From positions 21,417,083 to 21,481,082 of the forward strand of contig NC_135258.1 in the NCBI RefSeq assembly GCF_964204865.1: a stretch of 64,000 nt of DNA, read 5' to 3'. The notes under the pieces are model-generated. The model was not told the origin of the DNA. It saw nothing but the letters and a program-made list of their open reading frames with translations, and did no database searches. A program made the position numbers and the translations under genes. Of the stretch, positions 14,941-27,010 are shown one piece after another. Every line of letters starts with the position of its first letter. Positions within the stretch are counted from its first letter, which is position 1. The stretch is from Styela clava (taxonomy: Eukaryota; Chordata; Ascidiacea; Stolidobranchia; Styelidae).

Positions 14941-15499
14941 TTGTATTTATTTCATAATTGAAAAGTATATTTACAGTAAATGTTTTCAAAGCAATTGTTA
15001 AGTTGAACATAAAGCCTCTTTACACAAATCCATACCCGTCATTATAAAACCGTCTGACTGTTGCGACACTAATATATATTTATTTACCTTGACGACGACT
15101 GTTTGCATCGAAATACTGAAATATTAACTCGTTTGGTTATTATATAGTATTCTGAAGCATATAAAGTCGCTGGGTATCTAATTTTTCTTTTTGACGTTTC
15201 ATTGCCGAACTCCAAAGTTTAAACAAATCCATGTATTTTCAGTACAGTCTTGACATTTATTGTGCATTGCCATTCAGTTGTTTTCATGATAATACGATTT
15301 TATTTTTTATTTTTAAGAAATTGCCATACTTTTTGTTATTTTTGTATCGTCTTGATTTTTTTGCTGGACTTTGTTACAATTTCAATTTATTACAATATAA
15401 ATACATTCCATTCAATGATATATATTCAAAACAGGGCCACCAGTTATTTGTGCACTTCTGAAAAAGCCTATTCGCTCGATTAAGCCTTGGCTGATACTA
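14941..15499 (+). other. Protocadherin 3' UTR and flank
   Basis: Non-coding. Roughly 14941-15156 is also present, diverged, downstream of the duplicated last-exon copy at 19270-19500, which shows that the duplicated block carried the 3' UTR. I saw no canonical AATAAA signal in this stretch. Two short overlapping frames at 15231-15483 are AT-rich and look fortuitous. Confidence 0.5.
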
Positions 15500-17525
15500 A
15501 TAATATTTAAGGGTATAATTATCGGGTAAGCCGATAAGACGGCTTAATCATATGAAGAACCACGGTCTTTCGTCCGGATAGAGGTCCATGTTGGGTATGG
15601 ACTAGATCAGGGGTTCTCAAACTTTTGATGTTACGGAGCCCTTGAAGAGGTTGACCATTCTTCACGGAGCCCCACAAATAAATTTTGAAAATAAAGCAGA
15701 CAAAAAATACATGTTGATATTTAGTGATTAATATTCCTGAGTAAGTTAAAAATACCTTACCTAATTTAAATGCTGAAACTTTTTATTCTAAATTGCACGG
15801 ATAAATTATACATATTAGGCCTGTAAATTTGACACACATATTAATGAATACTCTTTTGATATTTTGGAAGAATGAAGAAGTCGCTCATAACATGCGCGAT
15901 AGCATTTTGCTGCAATCACCGATTGTTTTCGTAGCGATGCGTGTTTTTTAGTTAGACCCTAACATCTATATGTGGTGTTTATTCTCCCTAATCACACATT
16001 TTTCTTGCTTGTTCCGCGAATGCGATAATTACGTTTTTGTCTTTGTGCGTAATTGTGAGTTTAGTATGGAAAACAAGTTAATACAATATAATCATCGGCG
16101 ACGAGATGCTAAAAATAATTAATAAGGGGGTGAATCAGCAACCCAAATTTCTTGATTGGAAAGAGGTATGATAAAATACTAAAACGGAAGAAAACATGAT
16201 AATTTTTATTTTAGCGGACTCGCGACAGATTAAAAACGCTTTTTTAGACATTGTGAATCACAAACTTTGATGTTATGTTAGGTTATCAATGGGTGTTGTA
16301 CCGTAGTTACTGAAATCAATACAATAATTATGCGCTCGATGTACCTTTTTATCCATTCTGAAACTACCGACGGAGCAAAATGCGACTTTTTTCGATATGT
16401 GACGATATACAAGATAATCATAAAGATTATATCAATTAATTTGGTATTGAAAACAAAATAAATTTTCATGCTTTCTTTTTTCGTTTACTTGACTTTATTG
16501 TTTCTCCTTTGAGGTCCGCGAATTGGCGTGGTAATTGTGGGTGATAATGATTTTATATTGTCGTAAGTCAACTCATCCACAGGTTGAATTGAACACAGTG
16601 AACAGACAAACAAGGCATTTGAACATGCGCGCATTGGTCAAGGATTCCGCAATTGTGAATTGTATTCATAGAGATGTGAGAACAACTCAAATTTGATGAA
16701 TCCCAAGATAGCAAAAACACGATTCCAATCTATTTATAATTGGCAGTTTAGCACCTATTTTAAGTTATTTTAGGTCGGGCCTGAAATGTCAATCATTACG
16801 TTCGGGTCGGGCTTCTCTATCGCTGATTTTTTTTTTAAATGAGGCGTTTCGGCTGTGTTTTGGCCACGGTCTGCAAAATACCACAAGTTGCCTTATCAAC
16901 ACGACACATACTGTACTAAACTCTTGCAATGACACGTCAAAGAACTCCTAAATAAGATATGAAAATTTCGGGTTTGCTTCGGTCTCGGGCCTGCAAATCC
17001 AGTCGGGCTTGATACCCACGGGCCTGGTTGCTGGAATTTTTGGGTCCGATCTTACTTCTGACTTATCCACTGAAAAAGTTTATTTTAACCGAGTGGCCTA
17101 ATCGCGAATAATGTTGCCCGGGAATTTCCAATTTCAATTTTGAACCCTCTCCCCTCTCTTAAAAAATTCTGACTGCGCTTCTGCATCTAGATGCTGTCAA
17201 ATTTGAATTACCACCTCGTTGCCATATTTCGACTCTACTGTCGTTAAATTTTATTATTGGTGTTTTTGCTTATTAACAGTTACAGAATAACCAAGTCCGT
17301 ATTTTGATCGAATATCTCGCGGAGCCCCCAGGTTTCTCTCGCGGAGCCCTGGGGCTCCGTACGGAGCACTTTGAGAACCTATGGACTAGATGAGCCACCC
17401 TACGACGGCGAGGAGTCAAGCAATCCTCTCGCACATGATTATCCCATCAAGGGTCCGCCGAATCGAGGTACCGTGGCAAGCGCATTTTCAACGATAAGCG
17501 CGATGCACCACATCGTCAAGCGGCC
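15500..17525 (-). mobile_element. tRNA-derived SINE, minus strand, split by a hAT element
   Basis: The SINE tail and body lie at about 15506-15607 (minus-strand copy of the AAGCCGTCTTATCGGCTT tail hairpin). The body-to-head part resumes at 17392-17525 and contains the segment that matches GTGCGAGAGGATTGC in other copies. The hAT element at 15608-17383 sits exactly between the two halves with an 8-bp duplication. The tRNA-like head is diverged here. Confidence 0.75.
15608..17383. mobile_element. Non-autonomous hAT (Charlie-type ends), 1,776 bp
   Basis: The left end reads CAGGGGTTCTCAAACTTTTG and the right end, inverted, reads CATAGGTTCTCAAAGTG, which are typical hAT-Charlie termini. GGAGCCC-rich subterminal blocks flank both sides. 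The 8-bp target duplication GACTAGAT is exact (15600-15607 and 17384-17391). No transposase frame is visible. The interior at about 16770-17050 has GTCGGGC-rich inverted blocks that may be a second, nested element. The insertion interrupts an older SINE. Confidence 0.88.
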
Positions 17526-18866
17526 AGTGTTCTTCAACCTTTTTTACCGTGGTATACCTTTTAAAATTTTTCAAGAACTTTGTATACCATACAAATATCA
17601 ATGTTTATTCAAGACTCAAATAAACATTAATTTTTATGCACGAATTGAAAACAAAATTAAAACTCACGATACTGCAATATCAACATGCAATCTAATGGAC
17701 TAGTGTCCGCAAGTTGTACGGTTGTAATAAAGGCGGTGCGATCCCAGGCGCCAACCGGTTTCTATAGGGCTGTGTATACTCAGTGGCAGCTTTCAAAAGT
17801 AGAAATCGACGATGCGTAAATTTGTAAACAGAGTCCAATCAAACCAATTCTCAAAAATTTCGGGTATGTGGAATTAATAGATAAGTAAACCACCTTTGTG
17901 ATATTTTAGTTGGGTTTTAAGAACAATGTTAAAACAACAGTGTGCAACATGCAGGACAAGTTTTAGTTGAGCAGGACTAGTGTGAGACAAGCGGGAACAT
18001 GTGGGACAAACAGTAGTATTTATTTAAAATTTAATTAGGCAGGCATCATACTCTAATCTAATTCGGGCTATGCTTGTAAATTCTGACCAAAAATGCTTAA
18101 ATGTGTTGAAATAATCAATTGACACAAATTGTTATTATGGCATGCAAATGGGAAAAGCGTCAAGCATTAGCTATCAACAGCCAAGCAAGTACTAACCGAG
18201 CTCGATGTTGCTTACTAGCTACTAGGATGAAAATAAATTGAACTCAGCTCCATGTTAACAATAATGAAGTTCTATACTTGAGAGTCTTAAAATAACCAAA
18301 TAGCTATGCATCCATATTGGTGATCCCTGGAAATAGATCCGTATTTTTAACTACGTCGCTGGAAAGCTGCCCAGTGCAACGGGAATACTATTTCCACTCA
18401 AATTAATTTCTCACAATGCCACCCCTTCAATTGTTCTATTTTTATCTTTTTTATTCATATTTGCAGTATGGTTATGGGTAGTGCAGCAACAACTCTCCTT
18501 TGAAAGTTAGAAGTTTTACAAACAAAAAAAGCAGTTTGAGACATTCGCAATACGCCATTTCAATCTATCTTCCATGACAAAGATGTGGAATAATTAAATT
18601 TGTCCATATTTGTGGATTCGAGATATTGAAATACATGTACTAAGTCTAAGACAAACTGACAATGACATATACTGAATGTTTCCGAAGCAGGGTTTTACTC
18701 ATTGTTACTCCAGTAGATCAGCTTCAATTCATATCACAAGACACTCATCAAGAAGAACTCGGAAATTCATGGAATACGTGCGTATAAAGCCATGGTATGC
18801 TAAAACTAAAAATATTGATTCTTGGCCCATTTCAAAAGAGTTTTAACAAACAAGTTAGTTCTGATC
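17526..18866. other. Unassigned intergenic DNA
   Basis: A hAT-like start (TTCTTCAACCTTTTTTACCG) at about 17528 has no partner that I could find. The rest shows no coding motif or clear repeat. Confidence 0.4.
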
Positions 18867-19500
18867 GAGCGTCTTCACGTTAGAGTTTGAATCTGGCATC
18901 CTCAAGAGATTATTCCCATCATCAGTTCGTTGTACTCGGTTGGTTTTGCGCCCCAAAACCAACCGAGATGGGACTTCAGGTACTACAACCCCCGCGAGTA
19001 CAACGAACCCCAATTCACAGTATCCGCTCCAAATTTTCAAAACCAAAATTTCCGCCTCGCAAAGTCACCTATTCTGTATCCAAGACATCAAGTTCGTCAG
19101 AAAATTCATCTAAACCAAGTATCTCAATCTCACGGAAGGTCCCACCTGCGCACAGAATACAAACGAGTTAGCCCACGTCCTATAGTTCTTACCCAGTTCG
19201 AGATGTTGAACAACGGAGGGAGGGGGCGTTGGGGGGCTCCAAGAACCACAAGACGTTGTCTGCAATATTGATAATTTACCTTTGAATCAATGACAAAACT
19301 AAAAGTATATTTATTCACAGTAAAATTTTTGTATTTTTAAAATAATTGTATAATTCTGCATAAAGGATATTTTACACAAAGCCATACCCGTCTGAATCGT
19401 GCAACACAAATATATATATATATATTCATTTTCCAAGACGACGACTGTTTACATCGAAATACTTGAATATTAACTTTTTTGGGTATTATATAGTTTACAA
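18867..19500 (+). pseudogene. Decayed duplicate of protocadherin last exon plus 3' UTR
   Basis: Aligns by eye with 14531-15156, the end of the protocadherin coding region and its 3' UTR. Shared anchors include the ASSRDYSHHQ block, the APQNQPRWD block, QNQNFR and the AHRIQTS block. Frame is lost several times: an inserted stretch near 18925-18945, indels around 19060-19080, a stop in the block after AHRIQTS, and a G-rich insertion near 19210. The duplicate ends near 19500, where a LINE relic starts. It is a dead copy that gained no new exon. Confidence 0.85.
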
Positions 19501-20161
19501 GATGCAGATTGTGCTGGACAGTTTGCTGATGATTTTGACAAAACAAGAAAAAAAAAATTTTCTGGTACGAAGCGTTCGAACGAATCTGAAAAATAGAAGA
19601 ATGGTGTATTACGTGGGGAGTGTAGATATCCCCAAAATATATAAGCTCTGTTATTTAAAAAAAAAAAAAATTCAGTGGTTCAGTTACAAATGGGAGTATT
19701 GGAGTATTCGGCGATGATATTTCATAAGAGGATGACTTGAAAAGAACATACAGAAAAGATCGTAAGAAAAGCAAAACAGAGATCAGATATTTTAAAATAT
19801 GTTAATGGTTCCTAATGGAGATCACAATTACAACACAATGTTACTTTTATACCACTCTTTAATTCGTTTGTTGTTTGACTGGGGAACCCAAATCTACAGA
19901 ACAGCATCAGAAACACTTCCAACAAAACAGAATTCAAAACAAAATCAAGCTCTTCGCATTCGCGTTAGAGCTATGAGAAGGACACCTAGAAGATACGCCC
20001 TTGAGCAGATGAAGCCGCCTCGGAAAAATTCAAAATCACCAGAACAACCTCATATTATTACCGGATTTTGGAATGTGTTTACCGATAATATTGTTTGCAA
20101 CTGCTCTGGAATTGACAAAACCAGCAACGCAGGAAATAGAAGTTATACCATATCATTTTGA
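19497..20161 (+). mobile_element. Degenerate non-LTR retrotransposon (Jockey/CR1-like) RT relic
   Basis: Translation in shifting frames gives the landmarks of a LINE reverse transcriptase. The catalytic FADD box is at 19522-19533, then an ALLFKKKK-type region at about 19650. Next come MTWKEH-like and EKIVRKAKQRSDILK at about 19730-19790, and LLLYHSLIR, WGTQIYRTAS and NQALRI at 19840-19970. Frameshifts and stops break it at several points. The 5' part (endonuclease, RT fingers) is missing. The clade is inferred from motif spacing only. Confidence 0.75.
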
Positions 20162-21641
20162 ACCGAGCATAATCATAACTATTTAGCATGCCAGAGTCTC
20201 GTTCGTTATCGGCCCCACCAACTAAGAAATTTATAAAACATCTACTTTAACATCTAAATTTACAAAACGGTATTGGCCCGCGTTTAGCAAAATTCGAAAT
20301 TGAAATAACGTAACTACTTTTGTAACACTTGTCGTTTCTGTGTGTTAGCAAGAGCCGTGGGCAAAATCTCCTAGAATTTACGAGATCAATTCAGTGATAC
20401 ATACGAATACCAGTTCCAACAAATCGGCGCAGGTCAAGCGATATCAGATACTTGAATAGTGAAGTGACATTCTGAATATTCAGGATAATCAAAGGATATC
20501 AGATGTAACAATGTATGAAACACGGCAAATTCCCTAGTGGTGATTTATCGTAGCAAAGACTTGGGATTTTACCCCGCTAACCTGTGTATAATAATACGGG
20601 AGTAAGAATACGCAGATAGAGACACCCATACTACAATATCGAAGAAACAAGTTGCCTGACATAAGTCCCTTTCACATTGACTCATTTACTTCAGGATAAA
20701 ATAACCCAATGCCGAAATGAAATGTATCCACAGTATTATAACATCACTATGTAAAGACACAAACCGTTACGCAATTAAGAAACGCAAGAATTCATTTTAA
20801 TAAAAGCAGTGAAAACAAACGTAGTCAACTGATACTCCAAAATTCAAATCATCAAAGGCCATACTCTTAAAATATTTGATGGCGGGAATTTGAAGCTCAA
20901 AACTGCCGAAACCTATATCATGAGCCTCTTTTCATGGCTCCAGCCCGTAATTTCTAACTTATTGACCAGTGAAATGATATGTTTTTGTTAAATTGTGGTG
21001 GTTTACCACAGATATACAACTTGTTAAAAGTGAATCTGAATTTAATTTTACTCAATGTGAATATTTCATAATGCGCATTGTACAAAAATTATGCTTTGAG
21101 AAATCCATTTTACGACACCTCAAAGACCAATATTCTTTTGTGGGCATGAGACATGATATGTTAAATATGGAATGTGTTAAACGATCTTTTTAGCCTGTAG
21201 ATTCACCAGTAAAATGTCAGTCATCTTCGTTGAAAATTTGCCTTCCAGAATGAACTTTGTTCAACGAAATTGATACAAACTTAAACACGATGATTCCTGG
21301 AGACGTAAATAAGTTCATACTTTTCCTGTTGGAGCTTGGCTTTTCTAACTCAGGAAACATTGTAACTCGAGTGGAGGATCAAGCGGTTGATATTTTCCTT
21401 GTAGGTGTCGTCAGATGTTTTGAATATGTCATCATCCGATCTTTCAAGTAATATGTCTGGTTTGATATGCGTTTCACAATGGAGTATGGGAATCTTCTAC
21501 ATTCCTGTACTTGCAAACCAAGACTTCATTGCCCATGAGAATTGAGTTTCACTCACGTCGACATACAATTTCCCGGCTAATCTGTGTTGCCATTCACGAT
21601 TTCTACTCTCATTATCGATCGAGAAAGTTGGCGGCGTTGTT
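20162..21641. other. Unassigned DNA between LINE relic and MITE
   Basis: Two adjacent plus-strand frames (20993-21193 and 21257-21451) are short and carry no motif I know. It may include the decayed 3' tail of the LINE. No terminal repeats were seen. Confidence 0.35.
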
Positions 21642-21649
21642 CTATACAC

Positions 21650-21962
21650 CAGGGCTACTCAACTGGCGGACCGCGGTCCGAATCCGGACCTTTCGAGTAT
21701 TGGATTTGGACCGCACCTAATTATTTATTTTGGATCATTAGCCTTTTTTGAATTTCCTATTATAAAATGACTTTCATAGTTTTGAATATATACGAAAAGA
21801 ACTATAACACCATAATAAACAATTTTAATTTGCTACTAATCATTAGTCGGTCGAGGAAGTGCTCGTTTAAGGATGCCGAAATATCATTTCTGGAAAGACC
21901 GGACCCAAATATTTTTGAAGTTTTGTTTGCGGACCTTCGATAAAAATAGTTGAGTAGCCCTG
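21650..21962. mobile_element. hAT MITE, 313 bp
   Basis: Left end CAGGGCTACTCAACTGGCGG, right end ATAGTTGAGTAGCCCTG, so the terminal inverted repeats match over at least 13 bases. The 8-bp target duplication CTATACAC is exact (21642-21649 and 21963-21970). Non-coding. A fragment of the same family's right end lies at 37240-37312. Confidence 0.9.
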
Positions 21963-22044
21963 CTATACACCAATAAAAATTTAGACTAACTAAGTTTATT
22001 TCTTTCCACAGAGAACATTTAATTTGATTAAAATCAATCAATAC

Positions 22045-22594
22045 TAGGAATGTGAATTTCAGGAAAAACACTTTAACCGTTAACCGGGTAAAATTAACCG
22101 GTGAACCGCAGCGTGACGTTTGACGTAATAATTTATAATTTCTCCTTGTTACGCCACAATGGTTAAGAGATATGAGCAAGAGATATGCAGCGTGGTTCGG
22201 ACATGCTGAAGCATTTTAGAAAACCCTACTTCGAGATATCATAAAGAAAAACGGCATCATCTGCGCATTTGTTGGATGACATTGTATTTACGACTTTGCA
22301 ATAAAATTGTGAACAATATATTTCGACCAAAAACTGATTCTGAATTAACATTGTAAATTTTCATAATTAGCAATCTTGGTACTTTAACTATTTTTCACAT
22401 TTATTGAGTCTTTACACACACAGTTAGTGATATTCTTTTGAATTAAACGCCACAGGAAATAAATTTGCGATGACGTAATCATTTTTGAAGAAATTGCACA
22501 GTATAAAAATGATCTGTACCTGAAATGCCAGTTAACGGTTAAAATAAATCGTAACCGTTAACCATCTAAAATCGGTTAACCATTCCCAGCCCTA
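22045..22594. mobile_element. hAT MITE with TTAACCG-rich ends, 550 bp
   Basis: Starts TAGGAATGTGAATTTC and ends ATTCCCAGCCCTA, flanked by an exact 8-bp duplication ATCAATAC (22037-22044 and 22595-22602). ACCGTTAACCGG-type motifs lie just inside both ends in opposite orientation. Non-coding. The left end resembles the hAT end at 63196 and the remnant at 50845. Confidence 0.88.
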
Positions 22595-22929
22595 ATCAAT
22601 ACACTGATGGGCCGCGAATTCGTTGCTAAATTATTCCTATTTTCCATATTTTGTGATAGAATTGGCTTTTTAATAGGATAGCAATGCTTTTCTCATTAGG
22701 ATCCCAATCATTTTCCATCAATTTAGGCGCTCAAGCGTGACTATCGGATGCGTCTGCTGTCATTCGTACGCGTCACTCACTCTCCAGGTGACACACACCT
22801 TCGGATTTTTGAGTTAACATGTTTTGATTTACATTCACAGAGCCTTGTCCATTAGCCTCCAGCTTCCCCGTAACTTCTTCGCGATATTCATCAGTATACG
22901 TCAAAACCAAAAAAATCATTTTAAACGAA

Positions 22930-24440
22930 AGAGAGACAATAAGGCATGTTAGCTTCGTTTTCTACCAAGTCGATATCAGCTTTAAGGTATAGCTATATCA
23001 AGAAAATGTTCATAATTGCTGAGGAACTTAGACATTGGAAAAGCCGCTGCATCAAAACTGCAATTAGTGCCACTGATACTATTACGAGGCGTACTATTGG
23101 GATGAGTGACGATATTGAATGTCAGCTGTGGGAAAGAATCAAATCCGCTCATCACTATTCTATTCAAATGGACGAATCCAGGGACGTTAGCAATGCAGCT
23201 TTATTGCTTGTATTTGCAAGGTAGCCTACTATGGGGATGGCAATATCCATGACGATTTGCTCTATTGCAAAGAGCTTCTTATAAGAATGACCGCAGATGA
23301 GATCATTCGCTTTCTTGGTAATCATTTCGATAAGAAATGCATCGAATGGAAGAACTGCGTTGGTATGTGTACAGATAGCGCCGCATCTATGACAGGTATA
23401 CATCGTGACGTTATTAAACAGATTCCTGAGAGAGCAGAGCAAGCAAAATAGACTCACTGCTTCTTGCACTGATACAACTCAGCATCGAGGCAAATGTCAC
23501 CAGAACTGCATGACGTCATGTTTGTAGCTGTAAAGACCGTGAACTATATTAAGAAAAATGCCCTCATGTCGAGATGTTTTGCTGCTCTGTATGATGATAT
23601 CGATGCAGATCACAAGCAACTGCTGTAACGCTGAGTTTAGGTGGTTATCAAAGAGAAGCGCCTTTAATCGTCTTTTCAAATTTAGACGTGAAGTCTACAT
23701 GTTTTTCAGTGATCAATGCTCACCGCTTGTCGAGCATTATACCAACGATTGCTTTTGTGCAAAACTAGCCTACATTTCAGATATTTTGGATAAGTTAAAT
23801 GAGCTCACTTTGTCAATGCAAGGCAGAAATAGCCCTGTATTTTTCAATTGCTGATAACATTGAGGGGTTCCAGAAAAGGATAAATTTTTGGAAAAAAAAT
23901 GGCAGAAGATAAGAGGTTCGAAATGTTTCCACCATACTGTATGAAAACTTGCAATCTTCTTGTGGACATATATCGACCTGTGGTTCAGCATTTGACTCAA
24001 TTGTTGCACAAACTCAATTCTTATTTACCAGAAGATTCACGACCTGGAAACTTATGGATTCTCGATTTATTCAGTGTTTGTTTTGTAGTAGACGAGGTAG
24101 CTCTGCCTTCAAAACGAGAGTGATCTCGAATAACTTTCAGAAGATAGCAGTCTCAAGCTTCAGAATGAAAACGTTGATTTGCCCTCATTTTGGATAGAAG
24201 CAAGCGAAGGGTATCCACCCTTATCGGAGCGCGCCATCAAATTTCCTCTGCCGTTCACAATTATTTACGTATTTGAATCGGGCTTCTCGACCGGGACTGC
24301 AACGAAATCGGGGGAAAGAAGTAGTCTTAGCTTTCACAATCTTGAAGTTGCTTTGTGGGTGAGCCTATTTCCTATAAAACCTCGGTTAAATCTTAGCATT
24401 TCTGGCAAGCAAGCTAAGTTTCGCATTCAGTAAAATTTCA
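22930..24440 (+). mobile_element. Broken hAT transposase (SCAND3/ZBED5/FAM200-like)
   Basis: Successive plus-strand frames read like one hAT transposase. They include GMSDDIECQLWERIK and MDESRDVSNAALLLVF (22946-23224), CVGMCTDSAASMTG (about 23358-23400), a WTHCFLH-type segment near 23450, FRWLSKRSAFNRLFKFRR (about 23635-23690), AYISDILDKLNELTLSMQGR (23770-23830), and a FWIEASEGYPPLSERA-type C-terminal block (24180-24240). At least three frameshifts or stops separate these, so it cannot make an active protein. Terminal repeats were not located. Domestication is unlikely given the breaks. Confidence 0.8.
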
Positions 24441-26198
24441 TGTGTTCTTTTTGTGTTGTCTGTCCGGCACCTAAACTTATTTTAGCCTCTACCTACAACA
24501 GCAAAACAACCCTCAAAGAATGATTACAGAATAATAGCCCTTGTGGGAGATGAGGCAGTTGAGGGTATACCGGGTGCTGCATTAATGGAAAGCTGGCTTT
24601 GTTGAAAAAATGTGATTTCAATAATCATTTCTACAACAAAATATGCCAGATATGGTAAATATCACAATAATCAGTGGTCAAGCCTACACCTGGTAAACCC
24701 GAATTTTTTGAAAACACTGGCGTCTGCCTAAATCTCGATTGGAAATTGGGTCTCCAATATGCAACCCAAGAGTATTTGACAGTATCCGACATTCTGTCAG
24801 TATTCCACCGATTTGGAATTTTATAACGAATCAGATATTCAAGAGACTAATTCTGACGTGCTGTATATGGAATAAAGAAATTTCGAGCTCACGCGGTGTA
24901 GCAAATAGGCTATGCTTTTCATTCCAATGCTTGCAGAAATCCTCGACTTTTCAAGCATTTCAGATTAATTCGATTATTTTGAAAATCACCATTCGGGCCT
25001 TGACATTTCAAATGTTACAGATAACGAGGCACTTATTTATTTATATAAACGATCCTTCTGGTAATTCACGAGTTTATTGCCTATTCAAAAAGCAGTACGA
25101 TGGAGCGGTCATGCCAGAATTATGAAGCATAGTTCCACCTAAGATGTATTTCAGTAATGACTGCAATGCTCCTCAGTCAGCGAGAGGCTCAGAAAGATGC
25201 ATGTTTTGTGCAAAGGGAGCTAGAAAAACGCATTTTTCATAGTGACGAAAAATTATACGGCGGAGTTCACTGGCAAACAACGTCACGGAGATACATAAAT
25301 ATATTACAGTACTTCAGTCCAAAAATCCGCATTACCAATACAACACCCGCCGAGTTTGGTCGATTGTGGCCAACCTACCACGGAATTAAAATCACATATT
25401 AGCAACGATTTTAGACGAAACGATTTGTTCGAAGCATCATATTTTAATTCAAGACTGTGACCAAAATATTGAATTCGCTCGGTTTTGACAACGTCTGCAG
25501 CAAATTTGATCAAACGCAATAAAATGATTTCAGAAGATGACTCTAACTAAATCATCAATAGGAAAAATGAGAAAATATCGATTGGATTGGTATTAGATTC
25601 AAATACTGGATTCAATTCTAGAGGACAAGTTTCATAAGGCCAGTCAGCCGTGCCGCGAGTTAGAGATTCAATCAAAGGCAAAGTCTGATAAAGTCTCGTT
25701 TAGTTAGAACACAAGTTAGGGAACCAGGAATACAACACCAACAGCTTTTCTTAGTCAATTTTATAAAATTTAGCGCGGATGCGTCTTCTGTATATCTTCC
25801 TTCTACCTGCCCAAGTTACAACACGTAGGAATAAAGACGTTGAAAGTGTTCACATTACGAGGATCAGTGGGTAGATACTACAGCCGAAAAAATGTTGTGG
25901 ATGTTAAATGGAAGAATCGGATCTTGGTGAACTTCCCATAGGAGGTATCACTATCTAAATTAAAGGAATATTTTCTAAAGCGAACCACATCAGTTGTATC
26001 GCATATATTAATGGTGCCCGTCAACATCGGTCACATTGCAATCGACGACGACCGGTGCGTAGAAAGAGCAAAGAAAAAAAATGTTAGCACGGCTACAAAA
26101 ATCCAAAGATATAGCAATATCATAGAGTAAAAAAGGTTATAAAATGAAATCTTTTCTTAAATCTTTTAAAAATTCGCTTCAACTGCTTTCTGTCCCTA
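24441..26198. other. Unassigned DNA
   Basis: Frames at 24739-25125 and 25157-25402 have no motif I recognise and no splice context that I trust. No clear terminal repeats. Possibly decayed transposon sequence. Confidence 0.35.
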
Positions 26199-26985
26199 TA
26201 GGGGACTTGCACGGGTCACGTGACCTTGTTTACTGGACGGCAATAAAACAAAAACGTCCATTTGGCTCCTGTCAGTTGCAAGTCGGGTTATACGTTTCCG
26301 TTTTGTTTGGCTGTTGAAAATGGTTATTTCGTATTGTTCCGCTGGCTGTACGTATATAGACAACGAAATGGATCTTCAGTTATATTCCACTGTTTCCAAA
26401 AGATCCGGAACGTCGCGCAATGTGGATATCATCTATTGACAGGACTGCTTGGTGTCAAGTCCAGAAGCCATCTCACTTGTGTTTCACTGTTTGCGAACAG
26501 CACTTCGTTGATGGTAAGTCATAATGTGCCGTTATCATTTTTTTTTTAATATTCATAAGCTCCCTCATTTCAATGGAAAGCAGATGACAAACTACTGTTA
26601 CTGGTAGGCGTAGGCCTACTTGCAGAGTTGCAGACTTGACTCGTGTAAGGTATTAATCAATAATTGCCATAAGGTATTGTTTCCCTAGTTAGCAGGTAAT
26701 CTATTAGTAAGTGTGAAAAGTTTAATAGATAACTAAAGTTTAACGCCAGTGCTAATGCAAAAAATAACCAGAATTCAATTGAATTCTCCATCTAAGAATA
26801 CGCTCGCCACCGCATCTCTGATCCCCCTGGGAGTTTCACAGGTTCCAATCCCATGCGGGGATAGTTATGTGCGAGGGGATTGCAGCTCTCCTCCCACTGA
26901 GGGTGGTTCACACGACCGCTGGTCGAGTACGACATCCCCCACCATCAAGTCCATGCTTCTAAAACAAATAACTGACTAACTAATC
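26199..26985 (+). repeat. Left arm of a large inverted duplication (THAP exon plus SINE)
   Basis: About 790 bp matching, in reverse complement, 29905-30705. Shared landmarks from the outer end inwards are: CACGGGTCACGTGAC, a GGACGGCAATAAAAC segment, the broken THAP exon, a TAGGCCTAC segment, the TTAGCAGGTAAT run, an AATTCAATTGAATTC palindrome and the SINE. Because both arms carry the SINE at the same place, the duplication happened after that SINE inserted. Confidence 0.8.
26311..26517 (+). pseudogene. Broken THAP-domain exon (left arm)
   Basis: THAP is a C2CH zinc-finger DNA-binding domain found in regulators and P-type transposases. From the ATG at 26319 the frame reads VISYCSAGCTY, giving the first two cysteines. 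After about 26370 the match continues in another frame: SYIPLFPKDPERRAMW, then HLCFTVCEQHFVDG, which supplies the last Cys and His. A one-base frame break separates the halves. A GTAAGT donor follows at about 26516. A possible second exon starts after CAG at about 27226 and continues VDG into KREGNPLSAAY before a stop near 27310. The SINE at 26793 would lie in that intron. Confidence 0.7.
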
Positions 26986-27010
26986 CCGACATAGGATGGT
27001 AATCGTACGA
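26793..27010 (+). mobile_element. tRNA-derived SINE copy, 5'-truncated
   Basis: Begins inside the tRNA-like head (AATACGCTCGCCACCGC). B-box-like GGTTCCAATCCC at 26841-26852 has one change from GGTTCGAATCC. The body then reads GTGCGAGGGGATTGC, the CACGACCGCTGGTCG segment, TCAAGTCCATGCTTC and ACAAATAACTGACTAAC. The 3' tail is missing. It is part of the inverted duplication. Confidence 0.82.

Noticed and set aside
26749-26979. Open frame overlapping the SINE
   Set aside because: It lies on SINE body sequence and is explained by it.
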